From NCBI RefSeq assembly GCF_033441515.1, contig NZ_JAWQJT010000001.1:2480001-2544000 (forward strand): DNA of 64,000 nt. The letters are read 5' to 3'. This document shows, piece after piece, positions 18,435 to 27,889 of the stretch (its first letter is position 1; each line of letters starts with the position of its first letter). The position numbers and the translations under genes were made by a program. The stretch comes from Amycolatopsis solani (lineage in GTDB: Bacteria > Actinomycetota > Actinomycetes > Mycobacteriales > Pseudonocardiaceae). A model generated the notes under the pieces. It saw only the letters and a program-made list of their open reading frames with translations, was not told where the DNA came from and made no database searches.

Positions 18435-19380
18435 CCCGAACCTGGTGGGCGGCGGCGGGGCCGACGCGGCCGAGCTGTCCCGCGTCGACGACTCCGCCAC
18501 CGGCCCGCACAAGCCCCGCAGCCTGTGGAACGACGCGTGGCGCCAGCTGCGCCGCAAGCCGGCGTTCGTGGTGTCCGCCGTGATCATCGCCCTGATCGTG
18601 CTGATCGCGATCGCGCCCGGCCTGTTCAGCTCGCGCGACGCCGGGTTCAGCGATCTCACGCACGCCAACGAAGGCCCGTCCGGCGACGCCTGGTTCGGCT
18701 ACGACAACCAGGGTTACGACGTCTACGCGCGCACGATCTACGGCGCTCGCGCGTCCCTGCTGGTCGGGGTGTTCTCGACGCTGCTGACCGTCCTCTTCGG
18801 ATCGCTGGTCGGCATCCTCGCCGGCTACTACGGGCGGCTCGTCGACAGCCTGCTGTCCCGCTTCGGCGACATCTTCGCCGGCCTGCCGTTCGTGCTCGGC
18901 GCGATCGTCATCCTGACGACGTTCAACGCGCCCGGCACCAACCCCGGCGCGGTCACGATCATCGTGCAGGTGGTCTGCTCGATCGCGGTGCTGAGCTGGC
19001 CGGTGGCCATGCGCATCATGCGCTCGGCGACGCTGGTGGCCAAGCAGCTCGACTACGTCAAGGCCGCGCGCGGCCTCGGCGCCAGCACCCCGCGGATCAT
19101 CTTCCGGCACCTGCTGCCGAACACGATCGCGCCGGTGCTGGTGTACGCGACCATCGCGCTCGGCGCGTTCATCGGCGCCGAAGCGACGCTGGCCTACCTC
19201 GGCATCGGGGTGCGCCCGCCGGTGATCTCGTGGGGCGTGATGATCAGCGACTCGCGGGACTACTTCCGCGTCGACCCGCACATGCTGCTGTTCCCCGGCG
19301 CCTTCGTCACCCTGACCGTGCTGGCCTTCGTGATGCTGGGTGACGGCATCCGCGACGCGCTCGATCCGAAGTCGAGGTAG
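18427..19380 (+). CDS. Peptide ABC transporter permease (DppC/OppC type)
   Basis: 317 aa. A ~40-residue cytoplasmic N-terminus precedes the first membrane span (VVSAVIIALIVLIAIAPGLF), followed by a periplasmic loop and five more spans. The EAA loop is DYVKAARGLGASTPRIIFRH near residue 208. It is the second channel half of the oligopeptide importer, overlapping the upstream permease gene and 5 bp from the first ATPase gene. Confidence 0.95.
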   Translation: MTDPNLVGGGGADAAELSRVDDSATGPHKPRSLWNDAWRQLRRKPAFVVSAVIIALIVLIAIAPGLFSSRDAGFSDLTHANEGPSGDAWFGYDNQGYDVYARTIYGARASLLVGVFSTLLTVLFGSLVGILAGYYGRLVDSLLSRFGDIFAGLPFVLGAIVILTTFNAPGTNPGAVTIIVQVVCSIAVLSWPVAMRIMRSATLVAKQLDYVKAARGLGASTPRIIFRHLLPNTIAPVLVYATIALGAFIGAEATLAYLGIGVRPPVISWGVMISDSRDYFRVDPHMLLFPGAFVTLTVLAFVMLGDGIRDALDPKSR

Positions 19381-19385
19381 ATCCC

Positions 19386-20381
19386 TTGTCCGACAACGAA
19401 CTCCTCCTCGAAGTCGAAGACCTGCACGTCGAGTTCCGGACCTCCGACGGCGTGGCGAACGTGCTCAACGGCGTCGGCTACTCCGTGCACGCCGGGGAAA
19501 CCCTGGCCGTGCTCGGCGAATCCGGGTCCGGCAAGAGCGTCACGGCGCAGACGGTGATGGGGATCCTCGACACCCCGCCCGGCGTGATCACCGGCGGGGC
19601 GGTGCGCTGGCGTGGCGAAGACCTGCTGACGGCGTCCGAGGAACGCCGCCGGGAGGTCCGCGGCAGCGAGATCGCGATGATCTTCCAGGACGCGCTGTCC
19701 GCGCTGAACCCGGTGTTCACCGTGGGTTTCCAGATCGAGGAGCAGCTGCGCGTCCGGCTCGGGATGTCCAAAAAGGACGCGCGAAAGCGTGCGATCGAAC
19801 TCCTCGACACCGTCCGGATCCCGGCCGCCGAGCGCCGGATCAAGGACTACCCGCACCAGTTCTCCGGCGGCATGCGCCAGCGCGCGATGATCGCGATGTC
19901 GCTCGCGCTCGACCCGGACCTGCTCATCGCCGACGAGCCGACCACCGCGCTCGACGTCACCGTCCAGGCCCAGATCATGGACCTGCTGGCCGAGATCCAG
20001 GCCGAACGCAAGATGGGGCTGGTGCTGATCACCCACGACCTCGGCGTGGTCGCCGAGGTCGCCGACCGGATCGCGGTCATGTACGCGGGCCGGATCGTCG
20101 AACAGGCCGACGTCGTCGAGCTGTTCCGCGCCCCGGCCCACCCGTACACCGCCGCGCTGATGGATTCGCTGCCGCGACTGGACCTCAAAGGACAGACACT
20201 GGAGACCATCAAGGGCCTGCCGCCGAGCCTGCTCGACATCCCGCCCGGCTGCGCGTTCCACCCGCGGTGCAAGCGCGCCGAAGCCCGCTGCAGCGAGGAA
20301 GTCCCGCCACCGCACGCGATCGGCTTCGGCCGGACCAGCGCGTGCCACTTCGCCGAAGAGGTGGTGAACTCCCGTGCCTGA
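19386..20381 (+). CDS. Peptide ABC transporter ATP-binding protein (DppD/OppD type)
   Basis: 331 aa. TTG at 19386 is chosen because it follows the permease stop by 5 bp and gives the family N-terminus. Walker A is [11 protein letters not shown] (~40), the signature is [14 protein letters not shown], and Walker B is [12 protein letters not shown]. The C-terminal oligopeptide-transporter extension contains [14 protein letters not shown], the Cys cluster seen in DppD/OppD. It energises import together with the next ATPase, which it overlaps by 8 bp. Confidence 0.95.
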   Translation: MSDNELLLEVEDLHVEFRTSDGVANVLNGVGYSVHAGETLAVLGESGSGKSVTAQTVMGILDTPPGVITGGAVRWRGEDLLTASEERRREVRGSEIAMIFQDALSALNPVFTVGFQIEEQLRVRLGMSKKDARKRAIELLDTVRIPAAERRIKDYPHQFSGGMRQRAMIAMSLALDPDLLIADEPTTALDVTVQAQIMDLLAEIQAERKMGLVLITHDLGVVAEVADRIAVMYAGRIVEQADVVELFRAPAHPYTAALMDSLPRLDLKGQTLETIKGLPPSLLDIPPGCAFHPRCKRAEARCSEEVPPPHAIGFGRTSACHFAEEVVNSRA

Positions 20382-21372
20382 CCCCATCCTGTCGGTCACC
20401 GACCTGAAGAAGTACTTCCCCGTCCGCTCCGGCATCCTGTTCAAGCGCACGATCGGCCAGGTCAAGGCGGTCGACGGCGTTTCGTTCGACCTGCTGCCCG
20501 GGGAAACCCTCGGTGTCGTCGGCGAATCCGGCTGCGGCAAGTCGACGCTGGCCCAGGTGCTGATGCGCCTGGAGGAACCGACCGCGGGCACCGCGAAGTT
20601 CGAAGGTCGGGACATCTTTTCGATGCGCGGGGCCGAGCTGCGCAAGCTGCGCCGCGAGATCCAGATCGTGCTGCAGGACCCGTACACCTCGCTCAACCCG
20701 CGGATGACGGTCGGCGACATCGTCGGCGAGCCCTTCGAAATCCACCCCGACGTCGCGCCCAAGGGTTCGCGCGCGGCGAAGGTGCGTGAACTGCTGGAGG
20801 TGGTCGGGCTCAACCCCGAGCACCTCAACCGCTACCCGCACCAGTTCTCCGGCGGGCAGCGCCAGCGCATCGGCATCGCGCGGGCGCTGGCCCTGCGGCC
20901 CAAGGTGATCATCTGCGACGAGCCGGTGTCCGCACTGGACGTCTCGATCCAGGCGCAGGTGATGAACCTGCTCGGCGACCTGCAGAGCGAGTTCGGGCTG
21001 TCGTACGTGTTCATCGCGCACGACCTGTCGGTGGTGCGGCACCTGTCCAACCGGGTCGCGGTGATGTACCTCGGCAAGATCGTCGAAGTCGGCACCGACG
21101 AGGAGATCTACGAACGACCGTCCCACCCGTACACCCAGGCGCTGCTGTCCGCGGTCCCGGTGGCGGATCCGGCCGTGCGCGGCCGCCGCCAGGTGATCCG
21201 GCTGACCGGTGACGTGCCGAGTCCCCTGGATCCCCCGTCTGGGTGCCGGTTCCGCACGCGGTGCTGGAAGGCGCAGGACGTGTGCGCGACCGACGTCCCG
21301 CTGCTGGAGCCGCGCACGGACGGCCACTTGTCAGCTTGTCACTTCGCGGAGCAGAAGTCGGTTGTTCCATAA
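20374..21372 (+). CDS. Peptide ABC transporter ATP-binding protein (DppF/OppF type)
   Basis: 332 aa from GTG 20374. Walker A is [11 protein letters not shown], the signature [15 protein letters not shown], and Walker [13 protein letters not shown]. The C-terminal extension has [14 protein letters not shown]. It is the second NBD of the transporter and the last gene of the five-gene operon. Confidence 0.95.
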   Translation: MPDPILSVTDLKKYFPVRSGILFKRTIGQVKAVDGVSFDLLPGETLGVVGESGCGKSTLAQVLMRLEEPTAGTAKFEGRDIFSMRGAELRKLRREIQIVLQDPYTSLNPRMTVGDIVGEPFEIHPDVAPKGSRAAKVRELLEVVGLNPEHLNRYPHQFSGGQRQRIGIARALALRPKVIICDEPVSALDVSIQAQVMNLLGDLQSEFGLSYVFIAHDLSVVRHLSNRVAVMYLGKIVEVGTDEEIYERPSHPYTQALLSAVPVADPAVRGRRQVIRLTGDVPSPLDPPSGCRFRTRCWKAQDVCATDVPLLEPRTDGHLSACHFAEQKSVVP

Positions 21373-21445
21373 CGTACGTTTGGCCGTTGTTTGCGCAATG
21401 TCCGATCTATACGGTGCAGGAACCGCTTTCCCGAGGAGGAGAATC

Positions 21446-23170
21446 GTGAAGAGACCCAGGCTTTTCGCCGCGGCCATGGCCGTCCCGCTGTTCGGGGCGA
21501 TCTCGGCCGTCGCGGTGCCGGCGGCTTCGGCCCAGCCCGCGCTGGCCGGCCCGGCGACCGAGTTCACCGTGCTCGCCAAGGACGTCGGCAGCATCGCGAC
21601 CGCGCAGCAGGCGATCCGGGCCGCGGGCGGCACGGTCCTGGAGACCAACTCCGCGGTCGGCCTGATCAAGGCCAGTGCCCCGGCCACCGGGTTCACCGAG
21701 CGCGTGTCCACGAACCGCGCGGTCTTCGGCGCCGCCAAGGCGCAGGTCATCGGCTCGGCGCCGAAGGACGGCAAGAAGACCAAGAAGAACGACGTCGAGA
21801 AGGAAGGCCGCGGCGCCGCCGCTGCCAAGAAGGCCGCCGCGAACAAGGCCGTCGGGATGGACCCGCTGGACGACCAGCTCTGGGGCCTGAAGTCCGTCCG
21901 CTCGGACCTTTCGCGCACCAAGCAGGCCGGTAGCAAGCAGGTCAAGGTCGGCGTCATCGACACCGGCATCGACGGCACGCACCCGGACATCGCGCCGAAC
22001 TTCGACGAGGCCGACTCGCGCAACTTCGTCAAGGACATCCCGTTCGACGTCAACGGCGTCGAGGTCGACGGCCCGTGCGAGTTCCGCGGCTGCGTCGACC
22101 CGGTCAACCACGACGACGGCGCGCACGGCACGCACGTCGCCGGCACCATCGCCGCGGCGGCGAACGGCTTCGGCATCTCGGGTGTCGCGCCGAACGTGAC
22201 GCTGGTGAACATCCGCGCCGGCCAGGACTCGGGGTACTTCTTCCTGCAGCCGACCGTCGACGCGCTGACCTACGCCGGCGACGCGGGCATCGACGTGGTC
22301 AACATGTCGTTCTACACCGACCCGTGGCTGTACAACTGCGCCGCGAACCCGGCCGACTCGGCCGCCGAGCAGGCCGAGCAGCGCACGATCATCGAGGCGA
22401 CGCAGCGGGCGCTGAACTACGCGCACCGCAAGGGCGTCACGATGGTGGTCGCGCTCGGCAACCAGCACACCGACCTCGGTGCGCCGCAGCCGGACACCAC
22501 TAGCCCGGACTACCCGGCGAACACCACGCACCCGCGCACGATCGACAACAGCTCGTGCCTGAACCTGCCGGTCGAAGGCAACCACACGATCGGCGTGAGC
22601 TCGTTCGGCCCGTCGCAGAAGAAGGCGGACTACTCGAACTACGGCACCGAGCAGATCTCGGTTTCCGCGCCGGGCGGCTTCTTCCGCGACGGCTTCGGCA
22701 CGCCGTGGTACCGCACGGTCGAGAACGAGATCCTCTCGGCGTACCCGAAGAACGTCGGCATCGTCGACGGCAACATCGACGCGGACGGCAACCTCACCGA
22801 GGCCGGCATCGCGGCGGGCGTCAAGAAGGCGACGGCGGCCGACGGCCGGGTCGGCTACTACCAGTGGCTGCAGGGCACGTCGATGGCGACCCCGCACGCG
22901 GCGGGTGTCGCGGCGCTGATCGTTTCGCAGTACGGCAAGAAGTCGCACGGCGACTTCGGCCTGGACCCGGACAAGGTCCAGCGCGTGCTGGAGGGCACGG
23001 CGACCGACATCGCCTGCCCGGTGCCGCGGACGGTGGACTACCTCAAGGAGGGCCGCGACGCCACGTTCACCGCGACCTGCGTGGGCGACCCTTCGTTCAA
23101 CGGCTTCTACGGCCACGGCGCGGTCGACGCCTACGCGGCGGTGACCCGCGGGTCGCAGTACCTGAAGTAA
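21446..23170 (+). CDS. Secreted subtilisin-like S8 serine protease
   Basis: 574 aa from GTG 21446, with GAGGAGGA 5 bp upstream. A Sec signal peptide ends near ASAQPA (~33). An inhibitor-like propeptide with a Lys-rich linker follows to ~150. Catalytic residues are Asp172 (VGVIDTGIDG), His230 (GAHGTHVAGT) and Ser479 (GTSMATPHAAG). It is an extracellular endopeptidase. Its position directly after an oligopeptide importer suggests a scavenging pair. A strong hairpin follows the stop. Confidence 0.95.
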   Translation: MKRPRLFAAAMAVPLFGAISAVAVPAASAQPALAGPATEFTVLAKDVGSIATAQQAIRAAGGTVLETNSAVGLIKASAPATGFTERVSTNRAVFGAAKAQVIGSAPKDGKKTKKNDVEKEGRGAAAAKKAAANKAVGMDPLDDQLWGLKSVRSDLSRTKQAGSKQVKVGVIDTGIDGTHPDIAPNFDEADSRNFVKDIPFDVNGVEVDGPCEFRGCVDPVNHDDGAHGTHVAGTIAAAANGFGISGVAPNVTLVNIRAGQDSGYFFLQPTVDALTYAGDAGIDVVNMSFYTDPWLYNCAANPADSAAEQAEQRTIIEATQRALNYAHRKGVTMVVALGNQHTDLGAPQPDTTSPDYPANTTHPRTIDNSSCLNLPVEGNHTIGVSSFGPSQKKADYSNYGTEQISVSAPGGFFRDGFGTPWYRTVENEILSAYPKNVGIVDGNIDADGNLTEAGIAAGVKKATAADGRVGYYQWLQGTSMATPHAAGVAALIVSQYGKKSHGDFGLDPDKVQRVLEGTATDIACPVPRTVDYLKEGRDATFTATCVGDPSFNGFYGHGAVDAYAAVTRGSQYLK

Positions 23171-23184
23171 AGAACACTTGAACT

Positions 23185-23221
23185 GGAACGCCCCGGACAG
23201 GCAACCTGTCCGGGGCGTTCC
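23185..23221. terminator. Hairpin terminator after the S8 protease
   Basis: A perfect 17-bp stem starting GGAACGCCCCGGACAGG with a 3-nt loop sits 15 bp after the stop codon. Without a U-tract it still resembles the strong GC hairpins that terminate actinomycete transcripts. Confidence 0.8.
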
Positions 23222-23252
23222 GCGTGTACGGCGGGACTGGGGGGAGTTTTCG

Positions 23253-24086
23253 GTGAACGTGCGTGAACCCGTGTTGCCGGTGGACCCGCGACTGCCGGGC
23301 GAGCCGACGGTGCTCGAGGTGGGCCGCACCCGGGCGTGGCTGGCGCGGCGCGGGGTGGTGGTGTGGTTGCCGACCCGGCTGCTCGCCCTGCGCGTCGGCG
23401 GGCGGAGCATCGGCGGCCGGGGGACCCCGGTTTACGCGATCGTCATCGCGGGCGCGTGGTGGTCCACCGGCGTCCTGTTCAAGGCGGTGGAGCTGCCGGG
23501 GCAGGCCGCGGCACTGGCGGTGCTCTTCGCCGTCTTCCAGATCCTGCGGTGGCGCCGGGCGCAGGGCCGCGAGCAGGTGGCCGAAAGCCTGGCCGGCACC
23601 GCGCCACCGCCGTTCCGAGTGGTGGCGCGCCTGGTCGGCTGGCCGTACTTGGTCTCGACGACCCTCACGTTCGTGGGCGGCGCGGCCCTCTGCGCCGCGT
23701 CGTTCCTCACCGTGCCGCAGTTCACCTGGAAGCACTGGTACTCACCGGCCGCCGTGATCGGCGTGCACACGTTCGCGCTCGCCGTCGGCGCCGGCGCGAC
23801 CGCGCTTGTGCTCGGCCGCGTCCTGCGCGGCCCGGTGATCGCGGAGGACGAGACGTCCCGCCGGGTCGACGACGTCCTGCGGGCCGAGGACGCCTACCGG
23901 TTCGCGCCGTCCGCGGTGTACGCCGTGCTGGCGATGCCGGTCTTCGTGGTCGACTGGGCCACGCCGGGCTACCTGGGGTGGCTCGCGCTGGCGTACCTGG
24001 TGGCGGTGCTCGGCCTGCAGCTGATCGGCTGGCTCGTCGTCCGGCACCGCTACCGCCGCCTGCCGCCCGGCTCCTACGGCCGGTAA
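23253..24086 (+). CDS. Polytopic membrane protein, paralogue 1 of 3
   Basis: 277 aa from GTG 23253. Four to six hydrophobic segments are visible. An N-terminal cytoplasmic segment contains ARTRAWLARRGVVVWLPTRL-like text. Mid-protein GPVIAEDETSRRVDDVLRAEDAYRFAPSAVYAVL is shared in pattern with the proteins at 24269 and 25074. No catalytic motif is recognised and I know no family. The three genes are probably one operon that arose by tandem duplication. Confidence 0.8.
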   Translation: MNVREPVLPVDPRLPGEPTVLEVGRTRAWLARRGVVVWLPTRLLALRVGGRSIGGRGTPVYAIVIAGAWWSTGVLFKAVELPGQAAALAVLFAVFQILRWRRAQGREQVAESLAGTAPPPFRVVARLVGWPYLVSTTLTFVGGAALCAASFLTVPQFTWKHWYSPAAVIGVHTFALAVGAGATALVLGRVLRGPVIAEDETSRRVDDVLRAEDAYRFAPSAVYAVLAMPVFVVDWATPGYLGWLALAYLVAVLGLQLIGWLVVRHRYRRLPPGSYGR

Positions 24087-24128
24087 ACCTTTTCGCCGCT
24101 CCAGGCGTGGAAGACGGGAGGGGGTTCG

Positions 24129-24272
24129 ATGACTGTGGAAGAACTGGACACGCCGGCAGCCGACGCCGGGCTTTCGACGTTCGTGCCGGTGCTCGGCTAC
24201 ACCGTCCTGGTGGTGGCGGCCCACACTGGCGTCGTGGTCAAGCTCCGGCGTCGTCGGAGGGAGGCCTGGTGA
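24129..24272 (+). CDS. 47-residue membrane peptide
   Basis: Starts at ATG 24129 with GGGAGGGGG upstream. An acidic N-terminus (MTVEELDTPA) precedes one hydrophobic segment (FVPVLGYTVLVVAAHTGVVV) and a C-terminal Arg cluster. Its stop overlaps the next gene's GTG as GTGA, which supports real translation. It sits inside the paralogous membrane-protein operon; the role is unknown. Confidence 0.65.
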   Translation: MTVEELDTPAADAGLSTFVPVLGYTVLVVAAHTGVVVKLRRRRREAW

Positions 24273-25057
24273 GCGCGGTGACGGAGGCGGAGCGGACGGC
24301 GGCCGGCCGCTGGCTGAACAAGCTCGGTGTCGAAGTGCCGGAGCTGACCGACCTGCTGGCCATGCGCCTCGGATTCCGCGCCGGCGCGCGCCCGCCCGGG
24401 TCGTGGCGGTGGTTCGCCGTGGCGGTCGGGGTCTTCGTGGCGGCGACCATCGGTTACCCGAGCCTGGCGTCGTTGCCCGGCGGCGGCGAGCCGACGGGCA
24501 GCTCGTACGTCTTCTTCCTGATCATCGGCCAGCACCTCGCCTACTGGCTTCCGTCGCGGCTCCGCGACCGCCAGGCGCTGGCGCGGTACGGCACGCTCGC
24601 CGGTCCGCCGCGCACCCACGTGTTCGGCTGGTTCCTCGCGGCGCCGCTGGTCACCTTCGGCGGCGGCGCCGCGCTGGCCGTGACGATCTACGCGACGTCG
24701 CCGTTCCGCACGTACGCGGTGAGCTGGCTCCTGCTGCTGGTCGTGGGTGCGGCGATCACGGCGGCGATGGCGACCGACGTCCACCGGCGCCCGGTCATCG
24801 CGGAGGACGCGACGTCCCGGGCGGTGGACACTGCCGTCCGGCTGCACGACCTGCTCATGGCGCTGCCCGCGATCTACGCCGTCCCCGTACTGGCCGATCC
24901 GCTGGTCGGCGACGCGCAGCCGCCGGAGTGGCGGCCGTGGCTCTTCGGCTACGCCGCCCTCGCGGTGGCGACGCAGGCGGTCGTGGGCGTGGTCCAGTGG
25001 CGGCAGCTGCGGGCCGCGCTCGGGAAAATTGCGGGAGACGTCCGCGAGGGCGCGTGA
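24269..25057 (+). CDS. Polytopic membrane protein, paralogue 2 of 3
   Basis: 262 aa. GTG at 24269 is translationally coupled to the 47-residue peptide. Short N-terminal helices (RWLNKLGVEVPELTDLLAMR) precede about five membrane spans. The motif RRPVIAEDATSRAVDTAVRL, followed by LPAIYAVPV, aligns with its two neighbours. No known domain is recognised. Confidence 0.8.
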   Translation: MSAVTEAERTAAGRWLNKLGVEVPELTDLLAMRLGFRAGARPPGSWRWFAVAVGVFVAATIGYPSLASLPGGGEPTGSSYVFFLIIGQHLAYWLPSRLRDRQALARYGTLAGPPRTHVFGWFLAAPLVTFGGGAALAVTIYATSPFRTYAVSWLLLLVVGAAITAAMATDVHRRPVIAEDATSRAVDTAVRLHDLLMALPAIYAVPVLADPLVGDAQPPEWRPWLFGYAALAVATQAVVGVVQWRQLRAALGKIAGDVREGA

Positions 25058-25073
25058 AAACGAGGGGGCTTTC

Positions 25074-25865
25074 GTGGGCGGAGAAGTACCGAGACCGATC
25101 GACGGGGCGATGGCCGCGAGGTGGCTGGCCCGGCACGGCGTCGTGGTGGGCACGCCGACGCCGTTGCTGTCCCTGCGCCTCGGCGTGCGGGAGCGGCTGC
25201 GCACCAAGCGTCCTGAGCTGGGCTTGGCGCTCGGGTTCGCCGTCGGCTTCGTCAACACCTTCGGCATGGAGCTCGCGCACGACGCGTTCGGGGACCTGCC
25301 GGTCGGCACCGGCTTCGTCCTCGGGACCCTGGTCGTCCTGGCCCAGGTGTGGCGGTGGGTGACGGTCCGCGAAGCCGACCGGCCGGCGGCCGCGCTGGTG
25401 CGCCCGGCGGCGCGGCCGGCCCTGAGCTGGACCCTGGGACTTCTCGGCGGCTGGTACCTGACGTCGGCGGTGATCGCCTACGCCGGCGGGCTGGTGCTCT
25501 TCCTCCAGCTGGCCGCGGTGGCGCCGTCGGCCGCGTCGCTGTGGCTGGGACTGCTCGCGCTCGGCGCCGTCCAGTCGGGCTTCGTCTGGTGGACCGTGCT
25601 GCGCGAGCCGGTGGTCGCGGTCGACCCCGCGTCGTTCATGGTCGACGCGGTGCTGCGCGTGGAGGACGCGTACTCCTACGCGGCCCCGGCCGTCCTCCCG
25701 TACCTGGCCTGCGGCGATCTGCTGTTCACGGTGCCGGTCCCGCTGTCCTCCCGGATCGCGGCCGTCGCGTACGCGGTGCTCGCGGTGGGGACGCAGGTGG
25801 CAGGCTGGGTCCTGCACCGCCGCCGGTCGCGCGTCCTGCGGCCCCGCTTCGAGGCGGCACGGTGA
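25074..25865 (+). CDS. Polytopic membrane protein, paralogue 3 of 3
   Basis: 263 aa from GTG 25074, with GAGGGGG 7 bp upstream. The N-terminus AARWLARHGVVVGTPTPLL parallels paralogue 1 (WLARRGVVVWLPTRLL). About six membrane spans follow, and the motif REPVVAVDPASFMVDAVLRVEDAYSYAAPAV sits at the equivalent place. The acidic IAED of the other copies has changed to AVDP. Function unknown. Confidence 0.8.
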   Translation: MGGEVPRPIDGAMAARWLARHGVVVGTPTPLLSLRLGVRERLRTKRPELGLALGFAVGFVNTFGMELAHDAFGDLPVGTGFVLGTLVVLAQVWRWVTVREADRPAAALVRPAARPALSWTLGLLGGWYLTSAVIAYAGGLVLFLQLAAVAPSAASLWLGLLALGAVQSGFVWWTVLREPVVAVDPASFMVDAVLRVEDAYSYAAPAVLPYLACGDLLFTVPVPLSSRIAAVAYAVLAVGTQVAGWVLHRRRSRVLRPRFEAAR

Positions 25866-25890
25866 CAGCCGTGCCGCCTCGGGCCGGGGC

Positions 25891-27384
25891 TCAGCGGTTC
25901 GACGCCTTCTTGACGAACTTCGCCAGGTCCTTCGACTGCTGCGCCCGGGTCGGCTCGTGGACGTACATCATGTGCCCGGCCGGGTAGTACGCCGTGTCGA
26001 TGTTGTCGCGCAGTTCTTCCGGGATCTGCAGGTGGGCCAGCACGTGCTCGGCCGCGAAGTACGCCGTCGCGCCGTCGTAGTGGCCGAACGCCACGTGGAC
26101 CTTCAGGTGCGGGTTCGCGCGCATCGCCGAGGCCAGCGAATCGACCACCGACACCGAGCGGCCCTCGAACTCCTTGTACGACCAGGCCTTGAACGTGTCC
26201 TCGCTGATGATCTCGTACGGCAGGTCGTTCTCGTACCCGAGTTCCGCCCGCACGTAGTGGTTGAACGCCGCCGCGTAGGCGCCGACCACGCGGGAGATCG
26301 ACGGGTCGTCGCTCATGTGCTCGCGGCCGCCGTCGGGCTCCCACGTCGTGAAGCGGCCGTCCATCCGGCCGACGGTCAGGCCGCGGTCGCGCAAGAGCTC
26401 GGTGAAGAACCGGACGTGCTCGATCCGCAGGTTCACCCGGTCCACATAGGACTCGGTGAGCCCGGTCAGCGACGCCAGCGTGGCGACCGCGTCGGCCCGG
26501 TCCTGAGTGGACAGTCGCGCGCCGCGGGAGAGCGCCCACGGCAGGTCCTTCGCCGCGAAGTCCTCGGCGTCGGCCAGGACGTCGTCGAGCGGGCGGTCGC
26601 CGTGCAGGCCGTGGTAGTGCGCGATCGCCGCGTACGTCGGCACGTACAGCGTGTACGGCAGGTCGTTGCCCTCGGTGAACTGCAGCGTGCCGAGGTCGAG
26701 CACCGACGAGATGAGCAGCAGGCCGTTCAGGTAGAGCCCGTGCCGGTCCTGCAGGTGCGCGGCCAGCCCGGCGGCGCGCAGCGTGCCGTACGACTCGCCG
26801 GCCAGGAACTTCGGCGACAGCCAGCGCTGGTGCCGCGACACCCACAGCCGGATGATCTCGCCGACCGACTCGATGTCGCCCTGGTAGCCGTGGAAGTCCT
26901 TGGACTCCTCGCCGCCCGCGACCCGCGAGTAGCCGGTCGACACCGGGTCGATGAAGACCAGGTCGGTGTGCGCCAGCAGCGTCTCGGGGTTGTCGGCCAG
27001 CCCGTACGGCGGCGGCACCAGGTCGTCGACGTCGCCGGAGAGCACCCGGCGCGGCCCCATCAGGCCCAGGTGCAGCCAGATGCTCGACGAGCCGGGGCCG
27101 CCGTTGAAGGCGAACGTCACCGGCCGCGTGCCCGGGTCGGCGTCGTCGAGGGTGTAGGAGGTGAGGAACACCTCCGCCTTCGCCTTGAAGCCCTCCGACT
27201 TGCCGTCCTTGACGACCTCCTTGCGGAGCACGACCCGGCCCGCTTTCGCCGTGTATGCGAGCTTCTTCCGCTTCACGGTGAGCGTGTGCTGGGTCGTGAC
27301 GATGTCGTCGGTCGGCTCGGCCGGGATCTCCGTGGTTTCCGGCGCCTTCTTCTCGGGAGCCTCTTCGGGGGTCGTGTCCGCCAT
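25891..27384 (-). CDS. S10-family serine carboxypeptidase-like protein
   Basis: 497 aa with no signal peptide and an acidic Glu/Pro N-terminal tail, so it is probably cytoplasmic. The oxyanion/core block FAFNGGPGSSSIWLHLGLMG is followed by the nucleophile elbow GESYG (Ser198). The C-terminal Asp (FGHYDGAT) and His (YPAGHMMYVHEP) complete an alpha/beta-hydrolase triad typical of the S10 group. It removes C-terminal residues from peptides. It diverges from the endonuclease V remnant. Confidence 0.92.
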   Translation of the reverse strand: MADTTPEEAPEKKAPETTEIPAEPTDDIVTTQHTLTVKRKKLAYTAKAGRVVLRKEVVKDGKSEGFKAKAEVFLTSYTLDDADPGTRPVTFAFNGGPGSSSIWLHLGLMGPRRVLSGDVDDLVPPPYGLADNPETLLAHTDLVFIDPVSTGYSRVAGGEESKDFHGYQGDIESVGEIIRLWVSRHQRWLSPKFLAGESYGTLRAAGLAAHLQDRHGLYLNGLLLISSVLDLGTLQFTEGNDLPYTLYVPTYAAIAHYHGLHGDRPLDDVLADAEDFAAKDLPWALSRGARLSTQDRADAVATLASLTGLTESYVDRVNLRIEHVRFFTELLRDRGLTVGRMDGRFTTWEPDGGREHMSDDPSISRVVGAYAAAFNHYVRAELGYENDLPYEIISEDTFKAWSYKEFEGRSVSVVDSLASAMRANPHLKVHVAFGHYDGATAYFAAEHVLAHLQIPEELRDNIDTAYYPAGHMMYVHEPTRAQQSKDLAKFVKKASNR

Positions 27385-27397
27385 GGCCCCAACCTAG

Positions 27398-27889
27398 TTG
27401 TGGCAGGGTGACGCGGTGCACACCGGGGACTGGCCGAAGACGGTGACCGGCCTCGACGAGGACGACGGCATCGCCGCGGCGGTCGTCACCCTCGAGACCG
27501 CCGGGCTCACCGTGGTCGAGGAACGGACGCACCGCGCGAAAGCCGTCTTCCCGTACGAGCCGGGCCTGTTCGCCTTCCGCGAGCTGCCTCCGCTGCTGGC
27601 CGCCCTCGAACCGCTGGAGCGCCGCCCCGACGTCCTGGTCTGCCACCTCGGCGGCTCGCACGACGTGCCGGGGCACGCTCGCGGGTCGTCGGCGCCGCTG
27701 GTCGACGCCGGGGAGGAGGTCGGCGCGGTGCTGCGGACCCAGGACGGCGTCAAACCGGTGTACGTCTCGGCCGGGCACCGGATCGACCTGGCGCACGCCT
27801 GCCGGCTCACGCTGGCGCTGACCCCGCGCTACCGCCTGCCCGAGACGACCCGGCGCGCCGACCGGCTGTCCCGGGCGGCGCTGCGATGA
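27398..27889 (+). CDS. Endonuclease V homologue with deletions of catalytic regions (probably inactive)
   Basis: 163 aa from TTG 27398; GTG 27416 is an alternative. Endonuclease V repairs deaminated adenine and is normally ~220 aa. AKAVFPYEPGLFAFRELPPL, QDGVKPVYVSAGHRIDL and YRLPETTRRADRLSR match the family closely. However, the N-terminal GVDVAY-type Asp motif is absent. The segment after RPDVLVC jumps straight to HLGGSHDVPGHARGSSAPLVD, skipping the DG-G-x-HPR block that carries the second catalytic Asp and His. The frame remains open and overlaps the UDG gene by 4 bp. It is likely a decaying gene or a non-catalytic nucleic-acid-binding derivative. Confidence 0.72.
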   Translation: MWQGDAVHTGDWPKTVTGLDEDDGIAAAVVTLETAGLTVVEERTHRAKAVFPYEPGLFAFRELPPLLAALEPLERRPDVLVCHLGGSHDVPGHARGSSAPLVDAGEEVGAVLRTQDGVKPVYVSAGHRIDLAHACRLTLALTPRYRLPETTRRADRLSRAALR

